The translations under genes and the position numbers were made by a program. A stretch of 17,139 nucleotides of DNA from Clostridiales bacterium (GTDB taxonomy: Bacteria > Bacillota > Clostridia > Lachnospirales > Lachnospiraceae), in contig JAJQBV010000187.1 of NCBI GenBank assembly GCA_021203115.1, positions 1 to 17,139 on the forward strand, written 5' to 3'. Positions 15,372 through 17,139 of this stretch are shown here, one piece after another. Within the stretch, counting starts at the first letter, position 1. The number at the start of each line of letters is the position of its first letter. Under the pieces are notes generated by a model. The model saw nothing but the letters and a program-made list of their open reading frames with translations, searched no databases and had not been told where the DNA came from.

Positions 15372-16754
15372 ATGGCAAAAAGTAAGAGTACGACATTCTT
15401 CTGTCAAGAATGTGGGTATGAGTCCGCGAAGTGGATGGGCCAGTGCCCGGCCTGTCATACGTGGAATTCTTTCGTGGAGGAGCCGATGGCGCCGAAGCGC
15501 TCCGGCAGCGGAGCCAATGGCGGTGCGAACGGAGGCAGGATGTCTGCGCGGGCAGCGAAGCCGGTGACGCTCTCCAACGTGGAGATGAGCGGACAAGAGC
15601 GATTTTCCACCGGGATTGGGGAGCTCGACCGGGTGCTGGGCGGCGGAATCGTGCCCGGTTCTCTGGTGCTGGTGGGCGGCGATCCGGGCATTGGAAAGTC
15701 GACGCTTCTGCTGCAGGTCTGTCGGAATCTGGCGGCCGATGCGCGGAAGGTACTCTATGTCTCCGGGGAGGAGTCGCTGCAGCAGATCCGGATCCGGGCG
15801 GAGCGGATCGGGAGCTTCACCGACTCACTGAAGCTGCTCTGTGAGACGGATTTAGAGACAGTTGCGGAGGTTCTGAAACGGGAGAAGCCGGAGGTTGCAA
15901 TCATTGATTCGGTGCAGACGATGTACAGCGAGGAGGTTTCCTCCGCGCCGGGCAGTGTTTCTCAGATCCGTCAGGCGACCGGCCTGTTTCTGCAGTTGGC
16001 GAAGTCCTGCGGCATTACGATTTTTCTCGTAGGTCATGTGACGAAGGAGGGCGTAGTGGCGGGACCGCGTGTGCTGGAGCACATGGTGGACTGTGTCCTG
16101 TATTTCGAGGGTGACCGGCATGCGGCATACCGCGTCCTTCGCGGGGTGAAAAACCGCTTCGGCTCTACAAACGAGATCGGGGTTTTCGAGATGCGGAGAG
16201 AGGGTTTGGCGGAGGTGCCGAATCCCTCCGAATATATGCTGAACGGGAAGCCGGAGGGCGCCTCCGGTTCTGTGGTGGCGTGCTCCATCGAGGGAACGCG
16301 GCCGATTCTGGTGGAGATTCAGGCGCTGATCTGCAAGACGAGCTTCGGTTTGCCGCGGCGGACGGCGGCGGGCGCGGACTTAAACCGCGTCAACCTCCTG
16401 ATGGCAGTTCTTGAGAAGCGGGCGGGACTCGGCCTGTCCTCCTGCGACGCCTACATCAACATCGCCGGGGGCGTCCGCATGAACGAACCGGCCATCGACC
16501 TCGGCATCATCCTCGCTATTGTGTCCAGCCGGAAAGAAATCCCCATCTCAGACAAGACGATCTGTTTCGGCGAGGTGGGATTGAGCGGCGAGGTCCGTGC
16601 GGTCAGTATGGCGCTCCAGCGTGTGCAGGAGGCCAGACGTCTGGGCTTCGAACGATGCATCATGCCGCGTGTGTGCGTGACGGAGAGTATGAAGCACGAG
16701 GGGATTGAGATCATCGGCGTCAGCAATGTGCGGGAGGCGATGGAAAGGATTTAA
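15372..16754 (+). CDS. radA: DNA repair protein RadA/Sms
   Basis: A RecA-like motor that assists branch migration and processing of recombination intermediates. The 460-residue protein has a zinc finger Cys11-x2-Cys14 and Cys25-x2-Cys28, a RecA-type ATPase core with Walker A G103-D-P-G-I-G-K-S-T, the RadA-specific K260-N-R-F-G264 motif, and a C-terminal Lon-protease-like domain (about 290-460). All hallmark motifs are intact and the length is normal. GAGAGGG precedes the ATG. clpC followed by radA is a widespread Gram-positive arrangement; disA, often next, is not here, and a tRNA gene follows instead. Confidence 0.97.
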   Translation: MAKSKSTTFFCQECGYESAKWMGQCPACHTWNSFVEEPMAPKRSGSGANGGANGGRMSARAAKPVTLSNVEMSGQERFSTGIGELDRVLGGGIVPGSLVLVGGDPGIGKSTLLLQVCRNLAADARKVLYVSGEESLQQIRIRAERIGSFTDSLKLLCETDLETVAEVLKREKPEVAIIDSVQTMYSEEVSSAPGSVSQIRQATGLFLQLAKSCGITIFLVGHVTKEGVVAGPRVLEHMVDCVLYFEGDRHAAYRVLRGVKNRFGSTNEIGVFEMRREGLAEVPNPSEYMLNGKPEGASGSVVACSIEGTRPILVEIQALICKTSFGLPRRTAAGADLNRVNLLMAVLEKRAGLGLSSCDAYINIAGGVRMNEPAIDLGIILAIVSSRKEIPISDKTICFGEVGLSGEVRAVSMALQRVQEARRLGFERCIMPRVCVTESMKHEGIEIIGVSNVREAMERI

Positions 16755-16772
16755 AATTAACAACTATTTTTG

Positions 16773-16801
16773 TTGACTTCTGATAAATTGAATGGTATCA
16801 T
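16773..16801 (+). promoter_or_regulatory. Promoter of tRNA-Trp
   Basis: TTGACT (16773-16778) and TATCAT (16796-16801) are separated by 17 bases, five of six consensus matches in each box. Transcription would begin near 16808 and leave a leader of about 43 bases to be trimmed from the tRNA. Confidence 0.75.
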
Positions 16802-16850
16802 CTATTGGCGTTGGGGCTGATGGGTGGAATCATTCAGTGGTCTCAGATAC

Positions 16851-16921
16851 AGGGGAATCATACAATGGCAGTATCACGGTCTCCAAAACCGTTCACGGGG
16901 GTTCGAATCCCTCTTCCCCTG
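16851..16921 (+). tRNA. tRNA-Trp (anticodon CCA)
   Basis: A complete cloverleaf of 71 bases. The acceptor AGGGGAA (16851-16857) pairs perfectly with TTCCCCT (16914-16920), with discriminator G16921. The D stem ATAC/GTAT encloses a 7-base loop with GG. The anticodon stem ACGGT/ACCGT encloses CTCCAAA with anticodon CCA at 16883-16885. A 4-base variable region is followed by the T arm GGGGG-TTCGAAT-CCCTC. The CCA tail is not encoded (CTG follows the discriminator), so it must be added after transcription. AGGGG with discriminator G is typical of bacterial tRNA-Trp. Confidence 0.95.
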
Positions 16922-16930
16922 CTGGAAATA

Positions 16931-16968
16931 AGACAGATCTGTCACATAGGATGGACAGGTCTGTTTGT
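16931..16968 (+). terminator. Intrinsic terminator after tRNA-Trp
   Basis: ACAGATCTGTC (16933-16943) pairs over 11 positions, with one T-G wobble, with GACAGGTCTGT (16954-16964) around a 10-base loop, and TTTGT follows. It starts about ten bases after the tRNA and should end its transcript. Confidence 0.8.
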
Positions 16969-17139
16969 ATATTAGCAAGTGTTTTAGGTGCGTCGATATC
17001 TGTAGACGTTGCTGCTTTCTTGTCCTTTGTTAAGAATAAATTAAGAAAATCTTCTGTAAATCTTGAAACTCCTGAGTGATGTGGTAAAATCCCGTCTTTG
17101 ACAGTTAGTACAGTTAAAGAATCGCTCCAAGCCTTGAAA
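16969..17139. other. A+T-rich edge region without an assignable gene
   Basis: The last 171 bases are richer in A+T than the rest of the window. On the minus strand a frame without start codon enters from the window edge (first full codon 17138) and stays open for 81 codons, through the terminator and into the tRNA, where it stops at 16893-16895. Its last codons are the antisense of the tRNA T arm, a common source of false genes. On the plus strand the frame is open too, apart from one TGA at 17077-17079. Neither can be assigned; a repeat or the edge of an inserted element is possible. Confidence 0.35.

Noticed and set aside
15167..15373. 68-codon minus-strand frame between clpC and radA
   Set aside because: Most of it lies within the palindromic element and it begins at the radA start; it is better explained by the repeat than by a gene.
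16792..17079. 95-codon plus-strand frame across the tRNA
   Set aside because: It runs straight through a complete tRNA-Trp gene and its terminator, so it cannot be a normal coding gene.
1..17139. CRISPR arrays, intact insertion sequences, prophage genes, restriction or other defence modules
   Set aside because: Read on both strands, no regularly spaced repeats, transposase, integrase, phage structural gene or known defence effector was recognised. The solo nucleotidyltransferase is the only toxin-antitoxin-like component.

Overview
The window looks like a chromosomal segment of a Gram-positive anaerobe of the class Clostridia, most likely a Lachnospiraceae-type genome. The evidence is strong AGGAGG-type ribosome binding sites, sigma-A-type promoters, a two-subunit PyrD/PyrK dihydroorotate dehydrogenase, a clpC-radA neighbourhood and generally G+C-rich genes separated by A+T-rich gaps. 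This placement is inferred from gene content; no 16S or other marker is present.

Layout. (1) 1-432: a strong promoter and a 76-residue single-pass membrane protein of unknown function, ending in a hairpin over its stop codon and a bidirectional terminator shared with the convergent pyr operon. (2) 432-4338, minus strand: pyrC-pyrF-pyrK-pyrD, tightly packed, covering dihydroorotase, OMP decarboxylase and both subunits of the NAD-linked dihydroorotate dehydrogenase. (3) 4379-4947: an A+T-rich patch with a solo MNT-type nucleotidyltransferase, a clear promoter and a 15-bp Fur-family-like palindrome over its predicted start of transcription. (4) 4948-7259, plus strand: thyA (the phi3T/Bacillus subtilis ThyA type), folA and an AEC-family transporter. 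ThyA makes dTMP and dihydrofolate, and FolA recycles the dihydrofolate. (5) 7278-7410: a 133-bp imperfect palindrome. (6) 7443-10857: ilvB, ilvN and ilvE for branched-chain amino acid synthesis; IlvB carries an unusual four-cysteine insertion. (7) 10867-12207: a secreted/membrane SH3b protein with a long acidic tail. (8) 12255-16754: a short GntR regulator, clpC, a second, 189-bp palindromic element and radA. The usual ctsR-mcsA-mcsB genes are absent and the GntR gene occupies their place. (9) 16773-16968: a promoter, tRNA-Trp(CCA) and terminator unit, followed by an A+T-rich edge of uncertain nature.

Most of the window is housekeeping metabolism (pyrimidine, thymidylate/folate and branched-chain amino acid synthesis, protein quality control, DNA repair). 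I see no CRISPR array, intact insertion sequence, prophage or obvious new defence system. The points most worth a second look are the Fur-like box on the solo nucleotidyltransferase gene, the cysteine cluster in IlvB, the two long palindromic intergenic elements, and clpC downstream of a GntR gene instead of CtsR/McsAB.
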